Part shown: positions 1 through 12,312 of the stretch, piece by piece
Layout: the number at the start of each line of letters is the position of its first letter
How positions within the stretch are numbered: position 1 is the first letter of the stretch
Source of the DNA: Strix aluco
Lineage: Eukaryota > Chordata > Aves > Strigiformes > Strigidae
Reading direction: 5' to 3'
Assembly: GCF_031877795.1 (NCBI RefSeq)
Contig: NC_133935.1
Location: forward strand, 72,806,303 to 72,870,302
DNA length: 64,000 nt
Notes under the pieces: model-generated
What the model saw: only the letters and a program-made list of their open reading frames with translations
What the model was told of the DNA's origin: nothing
The model's database searches: none
Translations under genes and position numbers: made by a program

Positions 1-1848
1 TACTAAGATTTGAAGCCTTGAAGCTCTACCATCACAACTGACAGCCTTCAAAACTAGCTGGGCTGGCTGGTTGTTAGCACAGCAGCTCAGTATGGAGCTC
101 TGACTACTTCCAGGAGCTAGGAGTGAGACAGCTCAAAATAGTGCCCAAGGGCAGGCAGACAACAGAGGTAGGACCTATTTCTAAGTTTGGCTTGGCTTTG
201 GGGGTAAAAAGGATATGCTATATCTCTAATCTATACCTTTTGCCTTAAAGAAGACCTCTTTCACACATCATTTTTCTTCACCTCATTCAGTACAGCTGCT
301 GTGGCTGGTAGGCTGGAAACAAGGGATGCTGAGCGTGTGTGCAAAATGGAGCGTTCCTGTGCAGTTGCTAAAATTATCATAAGGACTGAAAGAGAAGAGA
401 AATAGCAATTAACATCTTATAGTTTCCCAAATGCACGTCAGAATTCTGCGTGATGCAGAAGAGACACCCCTGAAGCCCAGTGCATTCTCCCCTGCTGCAC
501 GACAAAACCCTGTTATAAATGCAAGAGTTATGAGTGCTTCCTAGAGAAAAGGCAGCATCAGCCCTTAGAACTTAAATCTACTGCTGATACCAGTCTTCCC
601 ATCTTCACTCCTCTTCCTCCACCTTCCTTAATAAATGGTTTAAAACATTTAGTGTTTGAACATACAAAGCATTACATTTACTCTGAAGTCACTAGGATTA
701 TCCTTCTGTCCAGCCAGCACTTCAGCAAAGACTCCCCGGTAACAAGCATTCAGACATCAGAGAACTCCTCTACCCAGAAAATACAAACAAAAGCACCTTC
801 ACGGTACATTAGCCCTCTTCCTAACCTCCTAAAGGAGGCTTTACAGTTTGTTCAGAAGTCATAGAGATCTGGCTCTCGCAGAAGCTGAGGAATCTATTTC
901 AAATCACAGGACTCTTATAGGATGACCTGCTGTTCAATCTCTTTTCTAGCAGGTAATTTCCAATACACTACTTTCAAGGGTGGTTTATCAAGTATCTCAA
1001 ACAAGGTGATTTCACAGAAGAACACACTCTGTCTGGTTTGCATTCTCTCCAGCTATTCAGAGCTAGCATTTTGCGAACTTACAGTTCACGTGCTTCATAA
1101 CCTTGCTCAGCTTCTTCTAGGAAGCTACCAGTGACAATTAGTCCTTGTCAGCCTCAGGCATAGACTCAACACCTACCATGCATCCAGATGCTTCCTTGTG
1201 CCTTTGTAGATGTTTCCACCTTGGGAAACCATGGGGCTGACAGACACAAACACTGCTTACATCACACAGCTACAAAAATGCCTCCGGAAGAAAAACAGAC
1301 TCTCAAGTAACATGTCCAGAGTTTGTGAATTGTGACCTACATGAAGAGAGATACCAGGTACAAAAGAAAAGCCATATTTCTTCTCCCATTTTCAATGTAA
1401 TATTTTTCTTCAAGGGAGAAAATACAAATAAGAAATTTTGCAAAGATTGCTTACTTTTAAGTATGCCACACAAGATATGGATTGCCCATTTCACCCCAAA
1501 ATAGTACACTGCTTTCTAATTGCCTCATCTTCTGAAAATTGGGAGCCCAGAGAAATAGAGCCAGTAAGGTGCAAGTGCCTTATGTCCCAGCCTCCTGGAA
1601 ACCCAGAAAGACTGCTGTTAAGAGGAGGGGATCCCATGAAGGTCTTAGAGGAGCCAGTGGTTGATCCCCTACAGGCAAATGTCCCATGGAGGCATTTGTG
1701 GTGACTCATGCAGTACACCAGCCAGGCATCCAGAGCCTCAGGGTCTGGGTCTCCCGCTGGATGCTCCTGCATGCTTCTCCTTTGCAGTACACCTTCCAAG
1801 ACCAAGTACTGCCTGGTCTTTTGCTATTTACTGTATTAATATGAGCAC
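1..1848. other. Intergenic DNA, no gene recognised
   Basis: AT-rich, apparently single-copy vertebrate sequence. Short open frames (70-104 codons) occur on both strands, but they resemble no protein family I know and have no convincing splice-site context. No retroelement is recognisable until the CR1 that starts near 1850. Confidence 0.5.
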
Positions 1849-2441
1849 TGTATCAGAAATAGCATGGCCAGCAGGGACAGGGAAGTGATCTTACCCCTGT
1901 ACTCGGCACTGGTGAGGCCGCACCTCGATTACTGTGTTCAGTTTTGGGCCCCTCACTACAAAAAGGACATTGAATTACTCAAGCATGTCCAGAGAAGGGC
2001 AACGAAGCTGGTGAAGGGTCTGGAGGACAGGTCTTATGAGGAGCGGCTGAGGGAACTGGGGTTGTTTAGTCTGGAGAAGAGGAGGCTGAGGGGAGACCTC
2101 ATCGCCCTCTACAGCTACCTGAAAGGAGGTTGCAGAGAGCTGGGGATGAGTCTCTTTAACCAAGTAATAAGCGATAGGACAAGAGGGAATGGCCTCAAGT
2201 TGCACCAAGGAAGGTTTAGACTAGATATTAGGAAGCATTTCTTTACAGAACGGGTTGTTAGGCGTTGGAATGGGCTGCCCAGGGAGGTGGTGGATTCCCC
2301 ATCCCTGGAGGTGTTTAAGAGTTGGGTTGACTTAGCGCTTAGGGATATGGTGTAGTTGGGAACTGTCAGTGTTAGGTCAATGGTTGGACTGGATGATCTT
2401 CAAGGTCTTTTCCACCCTAGATGATTCTGTGATTCTGTGAT
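1849..2441 (+). mobile_element. CR1 LINE, 5'-truncated, young subfamily
   Basis: This is the 3' end of a CR1 non-LTR retrotransposon. The open frame at 1864-2355 (163 codons, stop at the normal place) encodes the C-terminal part of the ORF2 reverse transcriptase. It contains the blocks [51 protein letters not shown] and [10 protein letters not shown] short 3' UTR follows, ending in repeats of GATTCTGT. It is very similar to the copies at 10.7-12.3 kb and 56.3-56.9 kb, so these three belong to one relatively recent subfamily. The 5' cut falls just before SRDRE, so it lacks the endonuclease and catalytic palm and was dead on arrival. The class is certain; the exact 5' boundary is good to a few bases. 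Confidence 0.95.
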
Positions 2442-4984
2442 TTCTGTGGAACGGACCCTATGAAAGCAAAGGATGGGTTTGATATGGGGTTGGAAATGTC
2501 TGTGCAAAGAAGGGTAAATGTTCTGATGAATGCTAATGTTGAGTACTATCCTCCCAGTACAGCCTAGTGTACATGCTTCATAAAGAAACTACCATCACCC
2601 CATCCAGGTATACACAGACATCTGGGTAAGAATAAAAGACTTTTCTTCCTCAAGGGACATCTTTCTCTATAACCACGTGGAGGGCCACAGAGAAAGCCCC
2701 CCACCTCTCCAATACATGCAGGGGTCAGTCTTTCCCATCACTATGCGCTGCTGGAGGAGCAGCCAGGCTGGAGACCAAAACTGGAACCCCTTCCAGATTT
2801 TCTGGAGTGTAGAACGCAAAAGGGAGAGGCCCATGGGCCTCTGAGCCTGATAGTTCATTTAGATGAGCAGCCAGCAGGATCATTAAAGTTGTTGGTAATG
2901 GTGCTGTACCCTGACCAGCCACAAACTCGTGCTTCTCTGCAAGGTGTGCAAATGTGCCTGAAATCCATGAAGTCACTGTGAGAAACCACTCTGCAGTTTC
3001 AAAGAAGTGTAGTCCAAGCTGATCATTAGGCATAGAGATGAAGTGGTAATACCTGTTCTGCAAGGATGCAGGTGCTGGAGGCCAGGACTACACTACTTAT
3101 TTGTCTTCAGCTTTTGCAATTTTATTGTTGTACTCTCAGTTGCAATAGATTTAGTCCATGCTCATCTGTGCAGATCCTAGTGGTGATAGCCCGCTATCAG
3201 CTAACCAATACCTGCATGAACTCTACTACAGTACCACACAAGTTCCTCAGCCTGACTTTCGGCTTGTCTGTGCAAGAGAAGCTCAGAGAAAGGGGCATCA
3301 GCTTTTTATTTCCCCAAGGAACTAAAGACCAAAGGAATCACAAGTTACAGTTAACTTGGAGCTGACTTTCCAAAATCCCATAGAGCTAGCAGCTTCTTTA
3401 GCACCAGCACGATGAATGCCTCTTTGGAAGGCACAAAATGGGGTAAAAGGCAGTACCTGGTAGCAGCTCATATTTTAGTACATTCCTGTTAAAAATGGCA
3501 AAGTGGGGCCCAGGAAACATTCCTGTGAGCTCGATATCTATTTTTTTTTTTCTGAGAAGAGGCAGCTATTGAGGATGGGTCCCTCTTCGAAGCAATCTGC
3601 TGTAGCATTTTAAATGCAGCCTGGGATCATGAGCTACAACCCGGCTAGCAGCTAGCAACTGGAAAGAGCACACTTTTAACTTTGCAGACATAGAGGCCTG
3701 TCAAACTGAGAAGAGCCACAGCATCACTTGAGAAACTCAGAACTGAAATGATATGAAAAATAATAATAATGGTTTTGCGTCACAGAGGTAACACATGGGG
3801 CCCAGTACAGGCATGGCTTCTGAGTGTCCATCCTCCAAAGAAACTGGAACCAAAACAATGCATTTTAAGATGCATTCATACCCTCTTTTCCTGTCACACT
3901 TACATAGGTTGAAATTTCACAACAGCAATGCCCACAATGAAATGAATAATAACTTTTCAAATAACCACTTGCTAAAAAGCACCACAGGCCTCTCCTCAGA
4001 TGATACCTCAGCCAGTTTCCCAAGTCGGAAAGGACCATTCACAGCATCTGCCTCCATGTCTCTGACACGAACAGAATTGGACCATGGCAGGGAGTGGGAG
4101 AGAAAGAACATAGAGGACCACATGGGACAAAGAGTCTCAGGGACTCCTTATCAGCCCCACTAAGAAGTATATTCTAGCTTTGCAGTAATATGGCTCTGGG
4201 AATAAGATGCTTTTCTAAATAAAATATCATAGCTATTTGTGGATGAAAAGCTTGCAGAAATGACTGAATATCTTTAGGTTTCAGTTTCTGGTCACATAAC
4301 CTATTTCAACTTTATGAGTTGCTTCTCAAAATCTGACAGTTTCAAAAGAAATTGGTATTAAAGTGAATTGCTAATATGGACAACAGCCTGTGATGCAAAG
4401 GAATTAAAAATTTCATGAAAGAAAATGTGGAAATCAAAATAAATGGTGGGAGTTGATGTACAGTCAAATCTTCAGAGCCAGAAATGAGAAATTTCCCTCC
4501 CTGCCCAGCAGTGTGAGCAGCCACCAGGCAAGACCCACCCCAAACAGGATTCTGGGGCTGTGACTGTGGTAACATAACCCATGGGGGATCATCCTGGTCA
4601 CTAGCCATCCCATGGGGGACTGCGGACAGCCTCCAGTTGGCAGGAGGAGTAAACCCTATTTGCAGCTTTCCAAAAGGATCAAGAATTCACATGCCGGTGT
4701 CAGAATCATCCCCAGGGCACTTCAGGGGCCTGTGTTTATTGCACTTGCAAGGAACATCATCAAGACATGGCCTCAAGATCAGGAAGATGCAAAAGGAAAA
4801 TGGCTGGGACAGGGGTTTGCACATTGCAACACTGAGCAGTCGATGGTACAGTTTGTCTTCTGTACCCAGAAGGGCAGTAAAGCAAGACACAGGGCTCCAT
4901 TGTGCCTCCGTGCAAAACCTTGCTGAGCTCTCATCTCAAGCACCATTTGCAGCTCCACTCTCCACAACTCAGGAAGGAAATAGT
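2442..4984. other. Intergenic DNA, no gene recognised
   Basis: No repeat family or gene is recognisable. Open frames of up to 126 codons (for example at 4612-5017) overlap one another on both strands without similarity to known proteins. A T-run lies near 3540-3552. Some stretches (about 2660-3060 and 4490-4960) are more GC-rich than their surroundings but show no coding signature. Confidence 0.45.
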
Positions 4985-5345
4985 AGAGATAGAGAAGGAA
5001 CACAGAAGGGCAACTAGAATGATGAAAGGGAGAGATCAGCTGCCTTGCAAGGAGAACTAAAAATGCTGAGGGAGCATACAAGCAAAGCTCACAAAATCAT
5101 GAAGGCAGGGGAAAAATTAAATGTACAACATATGCACCAAATACTTCAAATACCAGAACTATGGATCACTCACTGAAAATAGCATGGGATCAGTTTAAAA
5201 TGTATAAACTGCTTTTTTCATGGGTTGTATTCCAGCTTGTGGAATCTGTTGCCATAGGAAGCTGTAGAGGCAAAAGGTTCAAGCAGGTATTGTACCACTT
5301 CTCGGACAACAGGTCCATAAACAGACACTGAAGGACTTCCCCCTC
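4985..5345 (+). mobile_element. Ancient CR1/L3-like LINE relic
   Basis: A badly decayed 3' LINE fragment. It keeps the order of blocks seen in old amniote CR1/L3 elements: a GAGATAGAGAAGG...CAGAAGGGCAAC block, then a segment reading like ATAAAATCATGA, then ...AAATACCAGAACTA..., and finally a block translating to WNLLP-EAVEAKRF. The frame is destroyed by stops and indels. It differs from the young avian CR1 copies elsewhere in the window and is probably much older. Boundaries are approximate. Confidence 0.6.
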
Positions 5346-8300
5346 TAACATCCCTCACTCAATGAATGTGGATATTAGAAAAGCACAAGTGGAATGGATG
5401 GCAGAAAGCAGCTAGATTTGTGTGTTCTCCCTAAACAGCCTTTCCGATTGCCACCATCAGAAACTGGTCTGACCCCATAGGGCACTTCTCACATTCTTGG
5501 AAACCCAACAAGATGTCCATGAGATTTCCATCAGACGTTAACTCATTCCTACACAGCATCCAATAAACAGGCAAAGACTTTGCTGGTGCAGACCTTGAGG
5601 AAGGAACCGATATGTTCACAACTGGTGGAAGAGGAATAAGCCCCTAACAGCCAACTTCAAGAACTCTATGAAGAAAATCATCAAAAGATCAGCAAAGAGC
5701 AGGATTAGGGGGATAATTATGTATTTGACCTGTGCAGGGTGCTGGAGGCTGGGGAGGGCACTAAAACATGAGTCTCAAAGGGGTCATACTTTGAAACAGG
5801 ATGAAGCATGCTGCTTAGCAGTATAGTCAGAAAATTTGGCCCAATTTAAATTTTCTCTTAATTGGTTCAAATAAAACAAAATAAATACATAAATTAATAA
5901 AATAGAGATATAGCTTTTTTTCTGTGCACTTTGGCTCTTCCTGTAGTCTTAGGTCTTCCCAGGTATAATGCCAACACTGCTGCAATGGTTACAACACTAA
6001 CCTTGCTTACCACCCAGGGGCCAGTGATGTGTATGGTATCACAACAGCACTTGTATTCAGGGTTGTTTTACAAAACACTACTTTTTGTTTTTTTAAATGC
6101 CAAAAAAAATACTGTATTAGGGCAGATAGCAAGTCCTCAAATAGTTGCTTGTGGCTTTCTTAAACTCAACAGTTTTTGAAATCATTACATCAAGAAACTT
6201 AATCTGTAAAACAAGTAAAACAGACTAAACTGACATCCAGGGTTGCCTACTCTGCTCAAGACAAATCAGTGATGAAAGATATGTTAATCCCACTGTGAAA
6301 TACATTGTAGCAACATCACCCCAAATATACTATCTGGCATTGCATCCTCCTCACCTCAGTTTGCTGCAGCAGTTTCTCTTTGATCTCTTTTGTTTAAGTA
6401 TAAGCAAGTGGCTGACATGATCTTTCAACCAAGTCTACTCCTTTTGGGCTTTCAGCAAAGACTTCATTTAAACACAAGGTGAACCTAACATTCTTAGTCT
6501 ATGCCATGCAATTGTTCTTCCAAGAGTCCTTTCATCATCCAGCAGAGTGTGTTTGGTTTTATTTTTGGTTATTTTAAAATTCTTTCTTATTCCTATTTTT
6601 AGTAGTTGTTTCTCCTTTTTCAGCCTTGGTAGCCACAGGTCCCAGGCATGTGACCACAAAAAACTAGGCTGTCTCTATCACTACAGAAACTACTTCGCCT
6701 TTTCCTTTCCATCTGATCCTCTCATGATGTTTTTTCATAGCCCTCTCCCAGCTACATTTCTCTCTGTCTGAACCACAGGCTATGGCCAGAAGCTACCTTT
6801 AGTATTCCAAGTCTGGTGCTCATTTGCCCCAGCAGTGATTAGCTTAGCCTAATGCAACCATATTTGCAAGTTTATAAGGACAGCTCATGCTCTGATGCAT
6901 CTTCTTTGCGCCCAGAGACTTGTCTGGCTTTCTAACTGATTTTAGAGTCATAGAAATATGTTTATAAACATTGCAATATATTATAAATATATTTTATATT
7001 GAACTGAATTTGTATTTCACTCTCTGGTAATGTTTATCAAACACTAACTTCTATAAATACCATAAAACATACATGACATAAAAGGTAATAAAAATAGAGG
7101 CAAAGGAGAGTTAATCTCACAAACAAAATGTAAAGAAACGGAACCCAGATCCTTAATCCAATCTCATTATTTATTTCAAACAGCCCAGGAAGTCCACCCA
7201 AATTACCTATATTAGTTATTGCTGAAGAAGTTGTTTTCTGTTGTTGCTATGGTAGCCACATCAGCAAACCCAGCTTTACAGTGAATATTAATAATCAATC
7301 CTGAAAGAAAATGTGCTTAGTCACTCTCAAAGCTACTCAGAACTATGGAGATTAAACATGGTATCCACTAAAGACATATGTTTTTTTCCTTTAAACTCAG
7401 CGTCAGAAGGAAAGATTAATTCTACAGTTGACTTGTCTGAACAGAACATTAGGAAAATTTTATAACAGATGAACCAAGAGGCAGACCCAAGTCTTGACAG
7501 AGCAGCACTTGGTGTGACAAACCGTCCTGTTCTCAATAATATGGAGCCCCATGTGCTTTCCAAATATGTTTTATTTGCTAGTACGAGACCAACCCAGTCA
7601 GTGCTTCATCTTCCACAGGGTTTCTTGGTACTAACATTCTGCTAATCCAAACATTTTATATTTACACAGTACTATGGTATTTGTCAGATATTAGGAACTG
7701 GCTTTGAGAAAGCCTCAAGGCTTTATTTTAATCACATGGCATTTAAGAATAGCAGACATGAACTAAGAATTTAAAGCTGCAGAAGTGGCCATGCAGGAAA
7801 GCAAACCATTTTTAAAAAGCTAGCTTGCTAGTGAGAGAGTGATCAGCTTTTCAGAAGTTTCAGTTAAAATGGCAAACTAAAGAAACCTGATAAACAGAAT
7901 CTTTCATTGCCTACTTTTTAATGCACAGTCATAGCCTGAGCTAGTCTAAATGCACAGGAATTATGCGTGCAGCATAAGTCTTTTCCATCTCAATCCAGAA
8001 CAGATTAGTACATTGGAAAAAAATAATTTTCTAATCAAGACTGCAAGATGATTCAAAATCAGGTTTCATGCTTCTGGTATAGCAAATGATGTGGGTAACA
8101 TTTAGCGTAAGATAGGTCTTAGATTTTCACCTGCTGTTGTTTAATAGATTTTTTCTTCTGCCACTGACAGGTATTTTACATTACTTTAATTTTAAGCCTC
8201 CAAAGAATGCTATTAAGAAACAAGTTTGACAGCAGGAGTAGCAAAGAAAAGATACGACAAAGTTATGCTACACATTAATGAAGATAGGTCTATGCTACTA

Positions 8301-10707
8301 TGAAGATCTGAGGTCTATGATACATATTAATGGAGATAGGTCTAGGGTCACACCTTTTTTTTGTGCATTTGTGCCTCTCAATGCAATAGTTTAGGAACAC
8401 TGAAAGCAGCAAAGCAACTCAACAGCTGAAAGAAAAGAATAGAGAATATGAAATGGAGGTCATGGTAGGATAACTCATCTGGGTTTTTTTCTTACCTTCA
8501 TAACTACTCCAGTCATTTTCTTACCAGTCCTCCATCCACTACAGAACAGATGCAACTCACCAAGAGAATAAGTTCTGTATGCTGCCTGTTAAGATGGAAG
8601 AAAAGACCACAAGAGACATGCTTGCATGGCTGTAAATCACACAGCTTTGAAATGAACTGTACAAGTCCTATCAAAACAAGTGCTAGAAACCATCTTCACA
8701 GGAAAGGGAACAGGAGGAAGAAAGGAAGGAAAGAACTAGAACCTAAATTTCAGTGCTCTCAATTACACTTTTGTTTTAGTATTTCCTGTTGTGTGTCCAG
8801 TAAAAAATATTCTGGAACACTAAAACGGGATGATAAAATTGGGCAGTTTTCTGTCTGCAGTAAGTGAGTGATAATATGAATACTGAATATCTGATTGGAT
8901 TGTTCAAGATAACTTGTACATCAGCAAAAGTAATTGCGTGTGATTAATCTAAGACTGAGGAAGAACAACTGCCACACTCCAAGCTCTAACAGTATGATTC
9001 ATTTAGCAGATTTACAATCTGTTGATAACACCTGAACCTAACAACAACAACCAAAAATCAATGTGACTATTAATGATTTGTATTTGACCTGACAAGAATA
9101 GTATTTACATAGCATCCAAGAGACTATTAGTTAAATCATGCAATCAAAAATTTACCTGAAAGAAATACTGTATTTCAGAAGATGTTGTGTTAATGCATTA
9201 TAAAAACCTTGCTGTTCCCTGTCCAACAAGTTCCGTGCAAAAGTACAGGCTTCACTATCTGAGATCTTGTATGGTATGCAACTAAAAATCCATTAGTGTA
9301 TATACTTTGAATATCCCTGAACCAGACCCTAAATTGATAGCAAAACACCTCAAATGGAAAAGTGTAGCTTTCCTTTTCATACTTAACCTATCATTTTAAA
9401 CATAACACTTGTATCGTGTCCACAAGTACCAGAGTCTTTCACAACAGAAGGTTGATCTTTTAATTTATTTCCATTCACTTAATCAAAAGTCACACTTGAG
9501 AACAGGTTCACCAGAAACACTTCAAGTGGCAATAGTCAAAAAGCTTGAACTTCCAAGGAGACAAAAAAAGTCCTGAACAACTGCAAACAGGGGCAAGCGA
9601 AGCAGATACCCAAACTTTGGCAACTCATAATTATATCTACTTGGAAGTGGCTGCTTTTACAATGGTCAGCATTCAACCACAATTCAAACAGAAAGACTAT
9701 AAAAATATTTAGAATGGTGACAGCTTCAGATTCAACAGATACAGAAACTCAGTGTCTGTTTGAGATATATGGTTCCACCTTCAGCTGTGATTGTTGACAC
9801 AGATAGGCCTACTGCAAGCCAAATGACATCTTACAAAAATTATGTCCAAGTCAGTTCAGAAATATCTCAGTTCATTCACCCAAACTGAACGATATCTTCT
9901 ATGCAAGTAGTGCAATTGGTAATGATGAAGATGCTTTCATCAGCTCATTGCTAATGCAGTATATTTTCTGTGCTCTGCATCACGTTAAAGTCTGCCTTTT
10001 AACCCTAACAGAATGACTAAGGCTTGCCTGGTAGGTAATTTCACAACTAGCAAAGGACAAATTAATTTAAGGAACCACAGATTGAAAATTATCACCTGGA
10101 ATTCTCTTAGTTTTGCGTTGGTATAAATTGTGTAGGTGTCTTGACCTGTCTACTTCTGATTGAATGAGATTAAAGAGCTTCTATTACAAACTGAGGGTTT
10201 CCTTCCATTAATGGGACAGTAGGGAGGAAGTTGACAATATATCCTGCAATTCCCAGTACACACAGGCTGCAGAATTAGTGTTATTTTAACCCTCCCAACA
10301 CCAAAATATCCCACATGCAACCTGAAAGGATGTCTCTGTGGGAGTCCCTAGCTATCTATATTCAGTGGGGTTCAACCCATACTGCAGTATAATTCATATG
10401 TCAATTCTTGCAACAAGTGACTTTGCAACAGTTCAGAAGGATTTTAGCTTTCAGTTTTCTTTTTTCTTCTTTAAACAAATGATGGAAAGTACAGAACTAC
10501 TTTCCAAAACAGAAAACCTCTTACTCTTCCTCAGAAAAAGTAATTACAGTTGATCTGAAAATACTGTACATCAAAACATTAAGAAGACTATTTTCTTATT
10601 CTTACATTTTCTCCACTGTCCTCATGAAATCAGCTTAAGAAACAAAACCACAGTCAACTCTTCTATCCATAGATCTGTTGTTTCCTTACAGATTAGTTTG
10701 GCAAGTA
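5346..10707. other. AT-rich intergenic DNA, no gene recognised
   Basis: More than 5 kb of AT-rich DNA with no recognisable gene or interspersed repeat. The longest open frames (76-105 codons, such as 8550-8867) have compositions expected by chance. Local features are an AT-rich patch near 6950-7060 and a small 26 bp minisatellite at 8269-8346, listed separately. Confidence 0.5.
8269..8346 (+). repeat. 26 bp minisatellite, three units
   Basis: Three adjacent imperfect 26 bp units start at 8269, 8295 and 8321. Units 1 and 3 are closest to each other (both contain ATTAATG-AGATAGGTCTA). The middle unit is more diverged but keeps the TGAAGAT and AGGTCTATG parts. It is too short to have an obvious function and may vary in length between individuals. 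Confidence 0.65.
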
Positions 10708-12312
10708 AAGGAATCCTACTTTGACATACATGGCCCTGAACACTACCATCAGGAGGAGATAGTCAGTGACCTACTGCATCACATAGACATACACAAGTCT
10801 ATGGGACCAGATGGGATACCCCCAAGGGTGCTGAAGGAGCTGGCTGGGGTGCTCGCCAAGCCGCTTTCCATCATTTTCCAGCAGTCCTGGCTGACCGGGG
10901 AGGTCCCGACAGATTGGAAATCGGCCAATGTGATGCCCATATATAAGAAGGGTCAGAAGGATGATCCGGGAAATTACAGGCCTGTCAGCTTGACTTCGGT
11001 GCCCGGCAAGCTGATGGAGCAGCTCATCCTGAGTACCATCACACAACACATGCGGGACAACCAGATGATCAGGCCCAGTCAGCATGGGTTTATGAAAGGC
11101 AGGTCCTGCTTGACAAACCTGATCTCCTTCTACGACAGGGTGACCTGCTTATTGGATGAGGGAAAGGCTGTGGATGTTGTCTACCTTGACTTCAGTGAGG
11201 CCTTTGACACTGTTTCCCACAGCATTCTCCTGGCGAAACTGGCTGCTCGCGGCTTGGGTGGGCACACGCTTCGCTGGGTAAAAAACTGTCTGGATGGCCG
11301 GGCCCAAAGAGTTGTGGTGAATGGAGTTAAATCCAGTTGGCGGCTGGTCATGAGTGGTGTCCCCCAGGGCTCGGTTTTGGGGCCACTCCTGTTTAACATC
11401 TTTATTGATGATCTAGATGAGGGGATCGAGTGCACCCTCAGTGAGTTTGCAGATGACACCAAGTTGGGTGGGAGTGTTGATCTGCTCGAGGGTAGGGAGG
11501 CTCTGCAGAGAGATCTGGACAGGCTGGAGCGATGGGCTAAGGCCAGCTGGAGGAGTTTCAATAAGGCCAAATGCCGGGTGCTGCACTTTGGCCACAACAA
11601 CCCCCAGCAGTGCTACAGGCTTGGGGAGGAGTGGCTGGAGAGCTGCCAGTCAGAGAGCCGGCTGAACATGAGCCAGCAGTGTGCCCAGGTGGCCAAGAAG
11701 GCCAATGGTATCCTGGCTTGTATCAGAAATAGCGTGGCCAGCAGGGACAGGGAAGGGATCTTACCCCTGTACTCGGCACTGGTGAGGCCGCACCTCGATT
11801 ACTGTGTTCAGTTTTGGGCCCCTCACTACAAAAAGGACGTTGAATTACTCAAGTGTGTCCAGAGAAGGGCAACGAAGCTGGTGAAGGGTCTGGAGCACAT
11901 GTCGTACGAGGAGCGGCTGAGGGAACTGGGGTTGTTTAGTCTGGAGAAGAGGAGGCTGAGGGGAGACCTCATCGCCCTCTACAGCTACCTGAAAGGAGGT
12001 TGCAGAGAGCTGGGGATGAGTCTCTTGAACCAAGTAATAAGTGATAGAACAAGAGGGAATGGCCTCAAGTTGCACCAGGGATGGTTTAGACTGGATATTA
12101 GGAAGCATTTCTTTACAGAACGGGTTGTTGGGTGTTGGAATGGGCTGCCCAGGGAGGTGGTGGATTCCCCATCCCTGGAGGTGTTTAAGAGTCGGGTTGA
12201 CACAGCGCTGAGGGATATGGTGTAGTTGGGAACTGTCAGTGCTAGGTTAATGGTTGGACTAGATGATCTTCAAGGTCTTTTCCAACCTAGATGATTCTGT
12301 GATTCTGTGATT
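10708..12312 (+). mobile_element. CR1 LINE with 515-codon open RT frame
   Basis: The longest CR1 copy in the window. The frame is open from 10678 to the stop at 12225 (515 codons); the first dozen or so codons are probably flanking DNA, and no ATG opens the frame. It encodes most of the ORF2 reverse transcriptase: the fingers/palm block ([16 protein letters not shown], then [17 protein letters not shown]), [34 protein letters not shown], the catalytic FADD motif at 11446-11457, and the conserved C-terminal region ending ALRDMV. The 3' UTR ends in GATTCTGT repeats near 12312. The upstream endonuclease domain and 5' UTR are missing, so it cannot move by itself. Against sister copies it lacks about 8 residues (24 bp, in frame) near 11650, between ESCQ and LNMS. 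The absence of any stop or frameshift argues for a fairly recent insertion. Confidence 0.95.

Noticed and set aside
10771..12203. Minus-strand and alternative-frame ORFs inside the 10.7 kb CR1
   Set aside because: Shadows of the plus-strand reverse-transcriptase frame.
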